Shown here: one piece after another, positions 5,207-12,317 of the stretch
How positions within the stretch are numbered: the first letter of the stretch is position 1
Layout of the letters: each line of letters starts with the position of its first letter
NCBI RefSeq assembly: GCF_937877005.1
Contig: NZ_CALEFV010000094.1
Span: 1-12,317 of the forward strand
DNA from: an uncultured Fibrobacter sp.
GTDB taxonomy: Bacteria; Fibrobacterota; Fibrobacteria; Fibrobacterales; Fibrobacteraceae
Reading direction: 5' to 3'
Length of the DNA stretch: 12,317 bases
The notes under the pieces: generated by a model
Database searches by the model: none
Told to the model about the DNA's origin: nothing
What the model saw: the letters and a program-made list of their open reading frames with translations, nothing else
Program-made: the position numbers and the translations under genes

Positions 5207-6523
5207 ATGACTTTTAGACTTCCATACGCACTAGTTTTCGCAATTGGTTTCTCAATCGCATACGCAGACGGCGATTTTGATTTGCCCGATGACGTGCAGA
5301 ATGCAGAAGTCGTGCGCTTCGTGCCTATAGAAGCAACCACAACCGCAAATGACACAATCCTTCAACCCGTTTTGGACAACAAGGATTCTGTCAAGTTCAA
5401 GGATAGACAAATTCCCAAAGAACTAAACCGTCCGTTACGGGTAGGTATCTTTACAGGAGTCAAGGAACTCTACTTTAAATATCAGGGCGAGACGGTCCAT
5501 GTGACCGCCTCCAAGAACAAGGTCAAATTCGAAGCCGGTGGAAATTCCATCGAAGACATTTCTCGCGAATTCAATAGTGACGAAGGCGGATGCCTCGCTG
5601 TCGCCCCAGACACGAAAACGCTCGGCAGAGCGTGCTATCCCGGAAGCATCATGTTTCGCAGCACAAACGGAAAACTTGACGCCATCAATTCTGTCGATGT
5701 CGAAGATTACCTGAGAGGTGTCGTACCCTATGAAATTGGGAAGCTGGATAGTAGCCGTATCGAAGCATTAAAGGCGCAAGCCGTCGCTGCGCGCACATAC
5801 GCCTACAAGCATTTCAACAGCCGAGAGGCAATGGGTTTCGATGTCTTCGCGGACACCAAGGACCAAGTTTACAAGGGACTTGAATCAGCTACCCCGCTCA
5901 CCGACGCCGCAGTAAAGGCGACTGAAGGAGTCGTAATGACCTACGGCGGCGAGTTCATTATCGCCTACTACCATTCCACCTGCGGCGGCATTACCGAAAC
6001 ACTCGCCACCTGGAACCGCGCCGACCTTCCTTACCTGAAATCCGTCGAGGACCTGCGTCCCAACGGAAAACCCTGGTGTGACGAATCCAGCTACATCAAG
6101 TGGGAACGCCGTTTTGCCGACAAGGAAATCGTGCAGTTGTTCAGGGCGAATGCAACCGAAGCCAAGGCCGCGTTCAGCACTTCTGGCGGAAAGGATTTCA
6201 AGAAGATCAAATCCATCAAGATTAAGGACAAATTAAAGAGTGGTCGAATCATGACGCTCCGTATCGAAACCGACAAGGGATATTTCGACGTAATGACCGA
6301 TAGAACACGCTGGTTATTCAAGAAGACAGGGTCAATCCTCCCCTCTTCCTTCTTCGATATCAAGAAAGACGGCAAGGAATGGGTGCTTACCGGAACGGGT
6401 TTCGGGCATGGAGTCGGCATGTGCCAAATGGGTGTTCGAGCCCGAGCACAGGCAGGGCAGAGCTATCAAGAAATCCTGAGCCATTACTACCAGGGAATCA
6501 CCCTGGAAAAGTTCGAACGGTAA
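5207..6523 (+). CDS. Exported SpoIID/LytB-domain protein
   Basis: The product belongs to the SpoIID/LytB family, named for a lytic transglycosylase of spore engulfment and an amidase enhancer. In non-sporulating Gram-negatives such proteins are thought to act on septal or side-wall peptidoglycan. The 438-residue chain starts with a short signal peptide (about 1-20, ending SIAYA). It then carries SVDVEDYLRGVVPYEIG (162-178), where Glu176 aligns with the catalytic Glu of SpoIID; ALKAQAVAARTYA (187-199); YHSTCGG (255-261); PWCD (289-292); and the C-terminal GTGFGHGVGMCQMGV (396-410). His256, Cys259 and Cys291 are plausible zinc ligands. No Shine-Dalgarno sequence precedes the ATG. The next gene begins 4 nt after its stop, so the two share a transcript. 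Its exact reaction in this organism is not shown by the sequence. Confidence 0.9.
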   Translation: MTFRLPYALVFAIGFSIAYADGDFDLPDDVQNAEVVRFVPIEATTTANDTILQPVLDNKDSVKFKDRQIPKELNRPLRVGIFTGVKELYFKYQGETVHVTASKNKVKFEAGGNSIEDISREFNSDEGGCLAVAPDTKTLGRACYPGSIMFRSTNGKLDAINSVDVEDYLRGVVPYEIGKLDSSRIEALKAQAVAARTYAYKHFNSREAMGFDVFADTKDQVYKGLESATPLTDAAVKATEGVVMTYGGEFIIAYYHSTCGGITETLATWNRADLPYLKSVEDLRPNGKPWCDESSYIKWERRFADKEIVQLFRANATEAKAAFSTSGGKDFKKIKSIKIKDKLKSGRIMTLRIETDKGYFDVMTDRTRWLFKKTGSILPSSFFDIKKDGKEWVLTGTGFGHGVGMCQMGVRARAQAGQSYQEILSHYYQGITLEKFER

Positions 6524-6527
6524 CGCA

Positions 6528-7787
6528 ATGATTAGCAACAACAAAAAGCCGCTACTCGTTGTGATTAGCCAAGGGTGCGCAGCCAATTTCGGTGATGGCG
6601 AAAAAATTGCAAGGATATTTTCAGACGACTACCGGGTTACATTCGGAATGCGCGAGGCTCAAAAGCCCGAAGCATTCATCCTAAATGTCTGCACCGTCAA
6701 GGGAAATGCAGGCGCCCTGAAGCTCTTACGCGAATCTATTGAAGCCGCGCCCGAAGCCAAGCTACTTATCACAGGATGTGCACCGAAAGACTTTAGAGAA
6801 GAAGTCGCTAAGATAACGGACAAAGTCGTATTTACGAGCCTTAAAGAATTGCTGGCAAATGATTGCCACGCCCCTAACGGGGCTCGCGATGACGGCATAT
6901 TGCGAGAGTCTCCGCTGGTGGGTATCGTGAACATCGAGGAAGGTTGCCTCGATGCCTGCGCCTACTGTTCTACGCGCCTCGTAAAGGGGCATCTGCACAG
7001 CTACTCCACCGCAGCCATTGTCCAACAGGTCAAAAGTCTCGTCGCCGACGGCTGCGTAGAAATCCAGCTTACCGGCCAGGACTGCGGCTGCTACGGATTC
7101 GATACGGGCACAAACCTCGCAGAACTAGTGCAACAGATTCTTGCAGAAGTCCCCGGAGATTACAAAATTCGCCTCGGAATGGGAAACCCGCGGCACATGC
7201 TACAATATGCCGACAAACTCCTTGAATGTTTCGAAGACGATCGCATCTACAAGTTCATCCATCTACCCGTGCAAAGCGGTAGCGACAGAATTCTCAAGGT
7301 GATGAACCGCAAACACAATGTTCAGGACTACGTCAAGCTTTCCGAAACATTCTGCAAGCGTTATCCCCTATTCACGCTCAGTACAGACCTGATCGTCGGT
7401 TTCCCCGGAGAAACGGAGCAGGACTTCAAAGACACGCTTCAAGTTCTCCGCGACACTCGCCCGACAGTCTGCAACATCACGCGATTTGTCGCGCGTCCGA
7501 ATACACCTGCCTTCAGCATGCCAGACGCAATTCCCGACGAAATCAAGCACAAGCGCTCCGCCGCCCTAGCAGCAGCTTTCCAGCAGATTGCACTTGAGAA
7601 CAACTCTCGCTGGATAGGCTCCACGGAACGCGTGACCGTCGAAAAGGCCGGCTACCGCGCCGGCACCTACATCGCCCGGAATGCCGCCTACCGCCCCGTC
7701 GCGATTACGAGTGACATTCCGCTCAAGCCGGGCGAAAGATTCACGGTCACGATTAGCGATGCAGAACCCTTCGCCCTGAAGGTCTGA
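6528..7787 (+). CDS. MiaB-like radical-SAM tRNA methylthiotransferase, archaeal/CDKAL1-type MtaB
   Basis: The product is a methylthiotransferase of the MiaB/MtaB/RimO superfamily. It probably converts t6A at tRNA position 37 to ms2t6A using two 4Fe-4S clusters and SAM. The N-terminal UPF0004 domain has three cluster cysteines: Cys17 (QGCAAN), Cys55 (NVCTVK) and Cys84 (TGCAPKD). The radical-SAM motif CLDACAYC supplies Cys140, Cys144 and Cys147. A TRAM-like domain fills about 360-419. Several blocks resemble human CDKAL1 and archaeal e-MtaB more than bacterial MiaB or YqeV: NxCTVK, GCLxACxYC, CEIxLTxxDxGxYGxDxGTNL, RLGMxNP, and HLPVQSxSDxxLxxM. Length (419) fits. It follows the SpoIID-like gene by 4 nt with no clear ribosome binding site of its own, so reinitiation is likely. 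Methylthiotransferase is near certain; the e-MtaB subtype is from remembered alignment and is less sure. Confidence 0.88.
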   Translation: MISNNKKPLLVVISQGCAANFGDGEKIARIFSDDYRVTFGMREAQKPEAFILNVCTVKGNAGALKLLRESIEAAPEAKLLITGCAPKDFREEVAKITDKVVFTSLKELLANDCHAPNGARDDGILRESPLVGIVNIEEGCLDACAYCSTRLVKGHLHSYSTAAIVQQVKSLVADGCVEIQLTGQDCGCYGFDTGTNLAELVQQILAEVPGDYKIRLGMGNPRHMLQYADKLLECFEDDRIYKFIHLPVQSGSDRILKVMNRKHNVQDYVKLSETFCKRYPLFTLSTDLIVGFPGETEQDFKDTLQVLRDTRPTVCNITRFVARPNTPAFSMPDAIPDEIKHKRSAALAAAFQQIALENNSRWIGSTERVTVEKAGYRAGTYIARNAAYRPVAITSDIPLKPGERFTVTISDAEPFALKV

Positions 7788-7820
7788 CCGTCTCAACAGA
7801 TCTTTTCCGATTTCATACAG

Positions 7821-7851
7821 AAAACCCCATGGCCTTAAGCCATGGGGTTTT
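7821..7851. terminator. Bidirectional terminator between convergent genes
   Basis: A perfect 13-bp inverted repeat pairs 7821-7833 with 7839-7851 around a 5-nt CTTAA loop. The core CCCCATGGC/GCCATGGGG is flanked by four A on the left and four T on the right, so either strand gives a stem plus U-tract. It serves the methylthiotransferase gene (plus) and the fibro-slime gene (minus), whose stops are at 7787 and 7872. Confidence 0.88.
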
Positions 7852-7871
7852 CGATTCAAGCTAAGCTGACC

Positions 7872-10481
7872 CTACTTTTTCTTGCTACGACGGTAGCCAA
7901 ATCGATAGGTATCGAAGGTACGCGTATAGAACATCGTGTTTTCCTGCGGAGTAGCCCCCACCATCAGGCAGTGCTTGTACGCTTCCTGAATGAAGGTAAC
8001 CTGGTAGATGTAGGGGCCCGTAGCCAGCAGACGGCCATTCTGGGACACCGGATACATCTTGATAGTCATCCATGCGGCACCAGACGGGCCATAGAGCGGC
8101 ATGCTACATGCCGACTGCGTCGAAGGCGCTCCCAGAGCCTGCTGTATTTCTGTGGAATCCATGCTATACTGATACTGACTTACAAAGTGACCCATGTGGT
8201 CGAACACGCGGACATTGATGCGGAACGGACCAGAAACCGGGTAAGAAATACTCGTGCAGCTTTCGGCACCTTCGGAATAGCACATGCCCGATCCCGTAGC
8301 CGAGAAAGCCTTGGTACCTTCGGGATAGCCACCACCAATCGGAGCGGCAGCAGAATACAGAGCCTTTTCTTCGTTAGACAGATTCAGCGGGTTGCCATTC
8401 TTACCCATTCCAGCAGGCACCGACGTAAAGATCAAATCGGCGGTCGCATTCAGCGGCAGTTCGCCATCGTTATTGCTAGCCATGTCCGAAAGCACCTTGG
8501 ACTGGGCCTCGAAGCTCGGTCGGGCAATGATGGAATCCAAAACAAAGGAGGCGATATCGTTGCTAGCATTGAAGGTCACCTTACCCCAGTCTTCCAGGGT
8601 ATTCGGAGGACCGACCACGCCCTTGCCCGAAGCGGAAGTGACGCTGTAGGTCATCAGGCGGCTCCAGTTAGCGAACTGAGCCCACAAAGCATCCGGATAA
8701 GCATCCTGCGACATTTCCGCACTGAAGAGTTCGTCGGAATACGGGAAGTTAAATGCCATCAAGTCGTTACCGACAATGCCGGTCTGAACGACCTGTCCGT
8801 TCGCATCGCGAAGTTCACCAGTCAAGTCATACTGAACGCCCGACGAGCCTTCGTTACCGCCAGTAGCAATAGAACTGACATACAGACCGTAGACCACCGG
8901 AGTAATGTTTCCGTTAGCATCCTTCTCGTTACGGACAATGAGGATGGCCGGAACATTCGGATTGGCCATGATGTTGTTAATCGTATTCTGATCGAGAGCG
9001 GTATTCAGGAGCATGCTGACCTTCTGGTTACCGTTTTCATCGATTGTGACAATCGCCTTGCCGACAGAAGGCTGGCCGTAACGGGACGGAGCAATTTCAG
9101 CCAAGGTCGTACGAATAAGCATATTCGAACCATCGGACTGACGGTCGGCATAGAAGAAGTGCAGATGGTGCCAGGAACCTTCGCCCCAACCGGTCGCATC
9201 GCTAGCACCTTCGCAGTTCGTATAAAGAGACAGGGGTTCGCCCGCATGGCAACCGTGGTTGTTCTGAGCAAGTGTCTGAATATTCACAGCACCCGGAGCA
9301 GCAAGGTGAGTACCACCAAGGTCCACAACCAGCACGCCGTCCACGAAGATCCACATATCGTCGTCACCCACGAATTCGAAGACTTCGGGGTTCGGTACCT
9401 GGTTTGCAGCCTTGTACTTGAACTTAGCGTATCCCATCATGGTAAAGCCATAGTTGCGGAGATGCTTGGTGCCGAGGCTACCATTGGCATCCGCTGCAGC
9501 CTGGGCGGCCGGACGATACTTCGGACCACCATTGGCAAGCCAAGCACTGCAAAGGCCATAAGTATTCACCAGGTCCTTGTCCTTCTGGGAATCGGCATAC
9601 TGATAGTCATACGGCGGACAGAAGATGGACAAGGTCTGGGGGCCGTACTGTTCGCAGTTGGGATTGTTGGACTGCACTTCCGGGTTGCAGAAGCCCGGTC
9701 CAACGCGCTGGTCATTAACAATGGAATCCAGCGGGAAGTAACCGCCGTTGTTGTAGTTGTAGTTCACCTGATACAGGCCTTTCTGTCCGGCTTCAGGCAA
9801 GTCCAAGGTCTTGTTGATACGGAAGTTCACGCCCTGGACATCCGCATACCACTGATCGAAGTTCGAGTTGTCGCAAAGTTCCTGAGCCTTCTTGATGGTG
9901 ACTCCATCGTACATGTCGATTTCACCATCTTCTCCCGCAGGAGCAAAGACAAGATGCTGCATAACCATGCCGGGAGTGTAGTACACCTGGTTAGCCCAGG
10001 CACCCTTCGCACAGCTCGCCGTCTTGATCGATTCTCTCGTGGAGTTCGCATTCGTGTAGTTGCGGCTCTTCTGGTCTGAACATTCACCATATTCAAGAGG
10101 AACCTGCGTCGTACTGATCTGGGTCTGCAGGTACGAGGGCAGATAAGGGTTTACCGTCATGGGAAGGCCATCGGTACCGATGATGGCACCCTTCTTGGAA
10201 CGACCGTTACCACAGGTTTCGTGGTAAGCACCGTAGCTGTACCAGGTCTGGTCATAGAGGTAATACCCCTTATTGACAATCATATCGCCACACTTGGTCG
10301 ACCCATTCTTCGTACAATGGCCACCATCCCCCTGGCTCACATATTCTTCGGAAAAGTTCTCGAAGTCGGTATGATCCACCGCGAAATCGCGAACCACGAT
10401 ATCCAAGACAGCATCATCGGCAAATACCAATGAAGCCGAGGCTAAAGAAACTCCTAACGTAACCAGCGTTTTTAATTTCAT
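7872..10481 (-). CDS. Secreted fibro-slime domain protein
   Basis: The product is a large exported surface protein of the fibro-slime (PA14-related) family, found in Fibrobacter cell-envelope and cellulose-binding fractions and in Dictyostelium. Direct binding of plant polysaccharide is inferred. The 869 residues begin with a signal peptide (1-21, MKLKTLVTLG...LVFA). A Cys-rich region follows, then the domain signature VFEFVGDDDMWIFVDGVLVV (367-386) DLGGTH and its end WHHLHFFYADRQSDGSNMLIRTTL (437-460). Middle regions at about 475-700 are not recognised. Residues 751-833 (FRINVRVFDHMGHFVS ... GRLLATGPYIYQVTF) resemble a FlgD-type Ig-like module used in C-terminal sorting or anchoring. The chain ends in a basic tail (RRSKKK). 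The ATG at 10481 is chosen because GGAG lies 8 nt upstream and the signal peptide starts there. An upstream in-frame ATG (10544) adds an unlikely 21 residues. Confidence 0.9.
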   Translation of the reverse strand: MKLKTLVTLGVSLASASLVFADDAVLDIVVRDFAVDHTDFENFSEEYVSQGDGGHCTKNGSTKCGDMIVNKGYYLYDQTWYSYGAYHETCGNGRSKKGAIIGTDGLPMTVNPYLPSYLQTQISTTQVPLEYGECSDQKSRNYTNANSTRESIKTASCAKGAWANQVYYTPGMVMQHLVFAPAGEDGEIDMYDGVTIKKAQELCDNSNFDQWYADVQGVNFRINKTLDLPEAGQKGLYQVNYNYNNGGYFPLDSIVNDQRVGPGFCNPEVQSNNPNCEQYGPQTLSIFCPPYDYQYADSQKDKDLVNTYGLCSAWLANGGPKYRPAAQAAADANGSLGTKHLRNYGFTMMGYAKFKYKAANQVPNPEVFEFVGDDDMWIFVDGVLVVDLGGTHLAAPGAVNIQTLAQNNHGCHAGEPLSLYTNCEGASDATGWGEGSWHHLHFFYADRQSDGSNMLIRTTLAEIAPSRYGQPSVGKAIVTIDENGNQKVSMLLNTALDQNTINNIMANPNVPAILIVRNEKDANGNITPVVYGLYVSSIATGGNEGSSGVQYDLTGELRDANGQVVQTGIVGNDLMAFNFPYSDELFSAEMSQDAYPDALWAQFANWSRLMTYSVTSASGKGVVGPPNTLEDWGKVTFNASNDIASFVLDSIIARPSFEAQSKVLSDMASNNDGELPLNATADLIFTSVPAGMGKNGNPLNLSNEEKALYSAAAPIGGGYPEGTKAFSATGSGMCYSEGAESCTSISYPVSGPFRINVRVFDHMGHFVSQYQYSMDSTEIQQALGAPSTQSACSMPLYGPSGAAWMTIKMYPVSQNGRLLATGPYIYQVTFIQEAYKHCLMVGATPQENTMFYTRTFDTYRFGYRRSKKK

Positions 10482-10489
10482 ACCAAAAT

Positions 10490-10507
10490 CTCCACCTGAA
10501 AACAGGT
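10490..10507 (-). promoter_or_regulatory. Ribosome binding site abutted by a small hairpin, fibro-slime leader
   Basis: On the minus strand a perfect 5-bp inverted repeat ACCTG-TTTT-CAGGT (10507-10494) is followed at once by GGAG (10493-10490), then 8 nt to the ATG at 10481. The hairpin could hold the ribosome binding site accessible, stabilise the mRNA 5' region, or be an operator half-site pair. The ribosome binding site is clear; a role for the hairpin is inference. Confidence 0.5.
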
Positions 10508-10685
10508 TGCAAATACTCCCCCTAAATATACACCTTTTTTGCACTTTTTACGATTTCTTTTTTCAAAAAACGACCCCGAAAAAGACTTTTTGCACCCTTT
10601 TTATGTATAAAAAAACAATTTTTTCCCGAAATCCATCTAGTCGTACTGACATTTTTATTACAATCGGGGCTTTTATTTCTAAATA
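10508..10685. promoter_or_regulatory. AT-rich divergent promoter region with repeated TTTTTGCAC
   Basis: The gap between the divergent fibro-slime gene and the 10695 gene is very rich in A and T tracts. TTTTTGCAC occurs twice in the same direction, at 10536-10544 and 10587-10595, 51 bp apart (about five helical turns). On the minus strand TATATT (10530-10525) is a possible -10 for the fibro-slime gene, with only a weak -35 (TCGTAA, 10553-10548). On the plus strand TACAAT (10659-10664) is a possible -10 for the other gene. All single promoter calls here are weak. The phased tracts suggest bent DNA. Confidence 0.4.
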
Positions 10686-10694
10686 GGGGCCATC

Positions 10695-11309
10695 ATGTCA
10701 ACAACAGCATTGTTTACCATCATCATGGTCCTTGTCCTCCTGAGAATTTTCTGGCTCAGGCTAAAGGCAGCAAACAGCCATAGCGAGAATTTCAAGAAAC
10801 TGCCCCCGAAGGACCAACTCGCCATTCTCAAGGAATGCCTTTTAAACAACCCCATCGAGACAAACCTGAAGAATCTCGAAGAATTCGGGCAACGACAGGG
10901 GTTAAACCTAAACATCCAGTCCTACCGTCCCTTCATGGAAAAACAAAGCATGCTGTGCAAGCGAAAGGACGCGCTCGCCGAAGACAACGAGCTTTTTTCA
11001 CAAGAAGCCCGCTGGATGGACAGCATACTCCCCCTGGAATTCGCCGAAGCGACCGAAGCTAAAGCCAACGGGGACAGACAAGCCTTTATCGCCAACACCC
11101 TCATGGGAATTTCTAGACTCTATTCTGACGAGGCCATCACAGACAGCCTCGACAAACTTGCGACCGAATACCCCAAGGCAATTACTTTGTCAAAAAGATA
11201 CCGCGACCTTGTCGAACTACGCGACCAGAGCCTCGCCGACGAAGCCTCGCTCGAAAAACTCCGCAAGGCAAAACAAGCCTGGGAAGACGACCTACTCAAC
11301 ATAGAATAG
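10695..11309 (+). CDS. Unrecognised membrane-anchored helical protein
   Basis: I do not recognise this 204-residue protein. It starts with one hydrophobic segment (about 4-20, TALFTIIMVLVLLRIFW). Basic residues follow (RLK, 22-24), which predicts the bulk of the protein on the cytoplasmic side by the positive-inside rule. There are no lipobox and no signal-peptidase site. The rest is hydrophilic and predicted helical, with Leu-rich and charged stretches. Residues about 165-200 (YRDLVELRDQSLADEASLEKLRKAKQAWEDDL) could form a coiled coil. No catalytic motif is visible. The ATG has AGGGG (10685-10689) 5 nt upstream, and a terminator follows 16 nt after the stop, so it is a single-gene unit, divergent from the fibro-slime gene. 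A scaffold or envelope-associated role is possible but not shown. Confidence 0.82.
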   Translation: MSTTALFTIIMVLVLLRIFWLRLKAANSHSENFKKLPPKDQLAILKECLLNNPIETNLKNLEEFGQRQGLNLNIQSYRPFMEKQSMLCKRKDALAEDNELFSQEARWMDSILPLEFAEATEAKANGDRQAFIANTLMGISRLYSDEAITDSLDKLATEYPKAITLSKRYRDLVELRDQSLADEASLEKLRKAKQAWEDDLLNIE

Positions 11310-11325
11310 AACAAACCTTTCAGAC

Positions 11326-11356
11326 AAAAAAAGGACTCCGAATCGGAGTCCTTTTT
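11326..11356 (+). terminator. Terminator of the 10695 gene
   Basis: GGACTCCG (11333-11340) pairs with CGGAGTCC (11344-11351) around an AAT triloop. Flanking A and T tracts (11326-11332, 11352-11356) extend the pairing and give a U-tract. The symmetry would also allow termination from the other strand. Confidence 0.88.
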
Positions 11357-11401
11357 AAAATGTGTTCAGCTAATAGTTTAACCGTTTCGGTCTTTGTGAG
11401 C

Positions 11402-11430
11402 AAAAAGCGACCCGGTGTTAACGGGTCGCG
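11402..11430 (-). terminator. Terminator of the DUF3078-like gene
   Basis: GCGACCCG (11407-11414) pairs with CGGGTCGC (11422-11429) around a 7-nt loop. Read on the minus strand, the stem is followed by TTTTT (11406-11402). It lies about 60 nt beyond the stop codon at 11490. Confidence 0.82.
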
Positions 11431-11489
11431 TTTGCGAGAGGGCCAGTTCCAGAGTAAGGACTCTGCAGAATTTAACCGACCCGGTCTTA

Positions 11490-12317
11490 TTAGAACCAGC
11501 GCCAGGTCAGGCCAAAGAGCACCATGCTCTTGTACTGCGTGTCTTCGTCGAGATCCCAGTCGTAGGCCATGTCGAAGCCAACCTGGAGTTCAACGAGAGG
11601 AGCAATCATCACAGACAGCAAGTTTTCCCAAAGGCCATCGATCTTTTCCATGCCTTCGAAGTTGCAGAAGGCCCACAGACGAGTCTTGAAGCTCACGATG
11701 TCGGAGAAGGCGTACTTGGCTTCGGTGATGGATTCGAGACCGGGTTCGTCACGGAACTTTTCGAACTTGTCGGTATCCTTGTCGTCGGCATAGCCGTAAC
11801 CATTAGAAATGGTCATGCGGTTAGCAAAGCCCAAGCGCTGGGAGAAGTTCTCGTTCGGAACGTAAGCAAGACCGGCAAGCTGAGTTTCGTATGCCGGGTC
11901 CATGAAGCTCGAAATGGCATGCTTCACTTCGTTGCCATCTTCGTCTTCGGTATATTCGTAGCCCTTCATGAACTGGGTTTCAAAGCGGTTACCGATGTAG
12001 GGCTTCAGGACTTCGGTCATGTTGAAGTCGAGCATGGATTCCCAGAACAGGCGGTCATTGGACTTACGCTTGCCCACGCCCTTAGTCCAAGTCTGACCGA
12101 GATCGATGTCGATCAGGTTACGCCAGTTGGCGACCTTCCACTTGCCCTGCACGTCGGCATCGTAAGTGACGAGCCAAGTGTAGTTGGAAGTTCCATCCTT
12201 CTGCCAGTTGCTAAAATTGTACCAGTTGTAGCGAACGGCGGCCACCACGTCGGCAGTCCAGTTTTCGGGGAGAGCCCCTTCGAACATACCGCCTTCAGCC
12301 ATTGCAGGTGCGGCGAA
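11490..12317 (-). CDS. DUF3078-like outer-membrane beta-barrel protein, 5' end outside window
   Basis: The reading frame runs off the right edge: codons before the Met at 12302 are open (Phe-Ala-Ala-Pro-Ala) and look like the end of a signal peptide. At least 275 residues lie in the window. The mature start MAEGGMFEGALPENW is followed by AAVRYNWYNFSNWQKDGTSNYTW. This, with the spaced aromatic and polar strands after it, resembles the DUF3078 family of Bacteroidetes and Fibrobacter envelopes (NFSNW motif). Many strands alternate polar and hydrophobic residues. The chain ends in Trp-Arg-Trp-Phe, and a C-terminal Phe is the usual signal for barrel insertion by BAM. The function is unknown; it may be a porin-like or structural outer-membrane protein. 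The stop TAA is at 11492-11490, with a terminator downstream. The family name is moderately sure; the barrel type is more so. Confidence 0.78.
   Translation of the reverse strand, partial: FAAPAMAEGGMFEGALPENWTADVVAAVRYNWYNFSNWQKDGTSNYTWLVTYDADVQGKWKVANWRNLIDIDLGQTWTKGVGKRKSNDRLFWESMLDFNMTEVLKPYIGNRFETQFMKGYEYTEDEDGNEVKHAISSFMDPAYETQLAGLAYVPNENFSQRLGFANRMTISNGYGYADDKDTDKFEKFRDEPGLESITEAKYAFSDIVSFKTRLWAFCNFEGMEKIDGLWENLLSVMIAPLVELQVGFDMAYDWDLDEDTQYKSMVLFGLTWRWF

Noticed and set aside
4312..5355. A 347-codon antisense frame over yajC, def and the start of the SpoIID-like gene.
   Set aside because: Runs across three well-supported sense genes and a terminator; the composition is a codon-bias shadow.
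7842..10079. A 745-codon open frame on the plus strand, antisense to the fibro-slime gene.
   Set aside because: The protein is low-quality (His, Arg, Ile and Val-rich, no domains). It arises because the sense gene rarely uses TTA, CTA or TCA codons in the matching phase. It also starts inside the terminator at 7821-7851.
10482..10544. Upstream ATG for the fibro-slime protein.
   Set aside because: It would bury the signal peptide behind 21 residues and translate through the ribosome binding site and leader hairpin.
11360..11689. A 109-codon plus-strand frame after the 10695 gene.
   Set aside because: It spans the minus-strand terminator and the 3' end of the DUF3078-like gene, with Arg/Ser-rich shadow composition.

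Overview
The window looks like chromosomal DNA from a Fibrobacter-type bacterium (phylum Fibrobacterota, Gram-negative fibre degraders of gut and rumen). The main clue is the minus-strand gene at 7872-10481. It encodes a large secreted protein with the 'fibro-slime' signature (GDDDMWIFVDGVLVVDLGG), a family expanded in Fibrobacter. A DUF3078-like outer-membrane barrel at the right edge fits the same group. The genus is inferred from protein signatures; no rRNA or tRNA gene is present to confirm it.

Layout. (1) 12-2200 is the compact rpsP-rimM-trmD-rplS operon: ribosomal protein S16, a 30S maturation factor, tRNA m1G37 methyltransferase and ribosomal protein L19. A terminator-like hairpin separates rpsP from rimM, and trmD overlaps rimM by GTGA. 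(2) 2231-4080 holds two tandem paralogues of exactly 308 residues each. Each has a degenerate cNMP-binding (Crp-like) barrel plus helical, winged-helix-like regions, and they overlap by ATGA. A strong terminator hairpin lies inside the first 30 codons of the first one. (3) 4105-4168 is an unusual inverted array of 7-bp units. (4) 4213-5127 carries yajC and def (Sec accessory protein, peptide deformylase), closed by a terminator. (5) 5207-7787 carries an exported SpoIID/LytB-domain protein, possibly leaderless, and a MiaB-like radical-SAM methylthiotransferase that resembles the archaeal/eukaryotic (CDKAL1) branch. A bidirectional terminator follows. (6) 7872-10481 (minus) is the fibro-slime protein, with an AT-rich upstream region shared with a divergent, unrecognised membrane-anchored protein (10695-11309). 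(7) Two terminators sit back to back at 11326-11430. The 3' part of a DUF3078-like barrel protein runs off the right edge (11490-12317, minus).

How the genes work together. The left half is mostly translation and protein-maturation housekeeping: ribosomal proteins, position-37 tRNA modification by TrmD and probably again by the MtaB-like enzyme, deformylation, and Sec export. The right half is cell envelope and surface. The two Crp-like genes are the only obvious candidate regulators. Nothing here shows mobile DNA, a CRISPR array or a defence island. The least explained features are the tandem Crp-like pair with its embedded terminator, the heptad inverted array after it, and the archaeal-type MtaB homologue.
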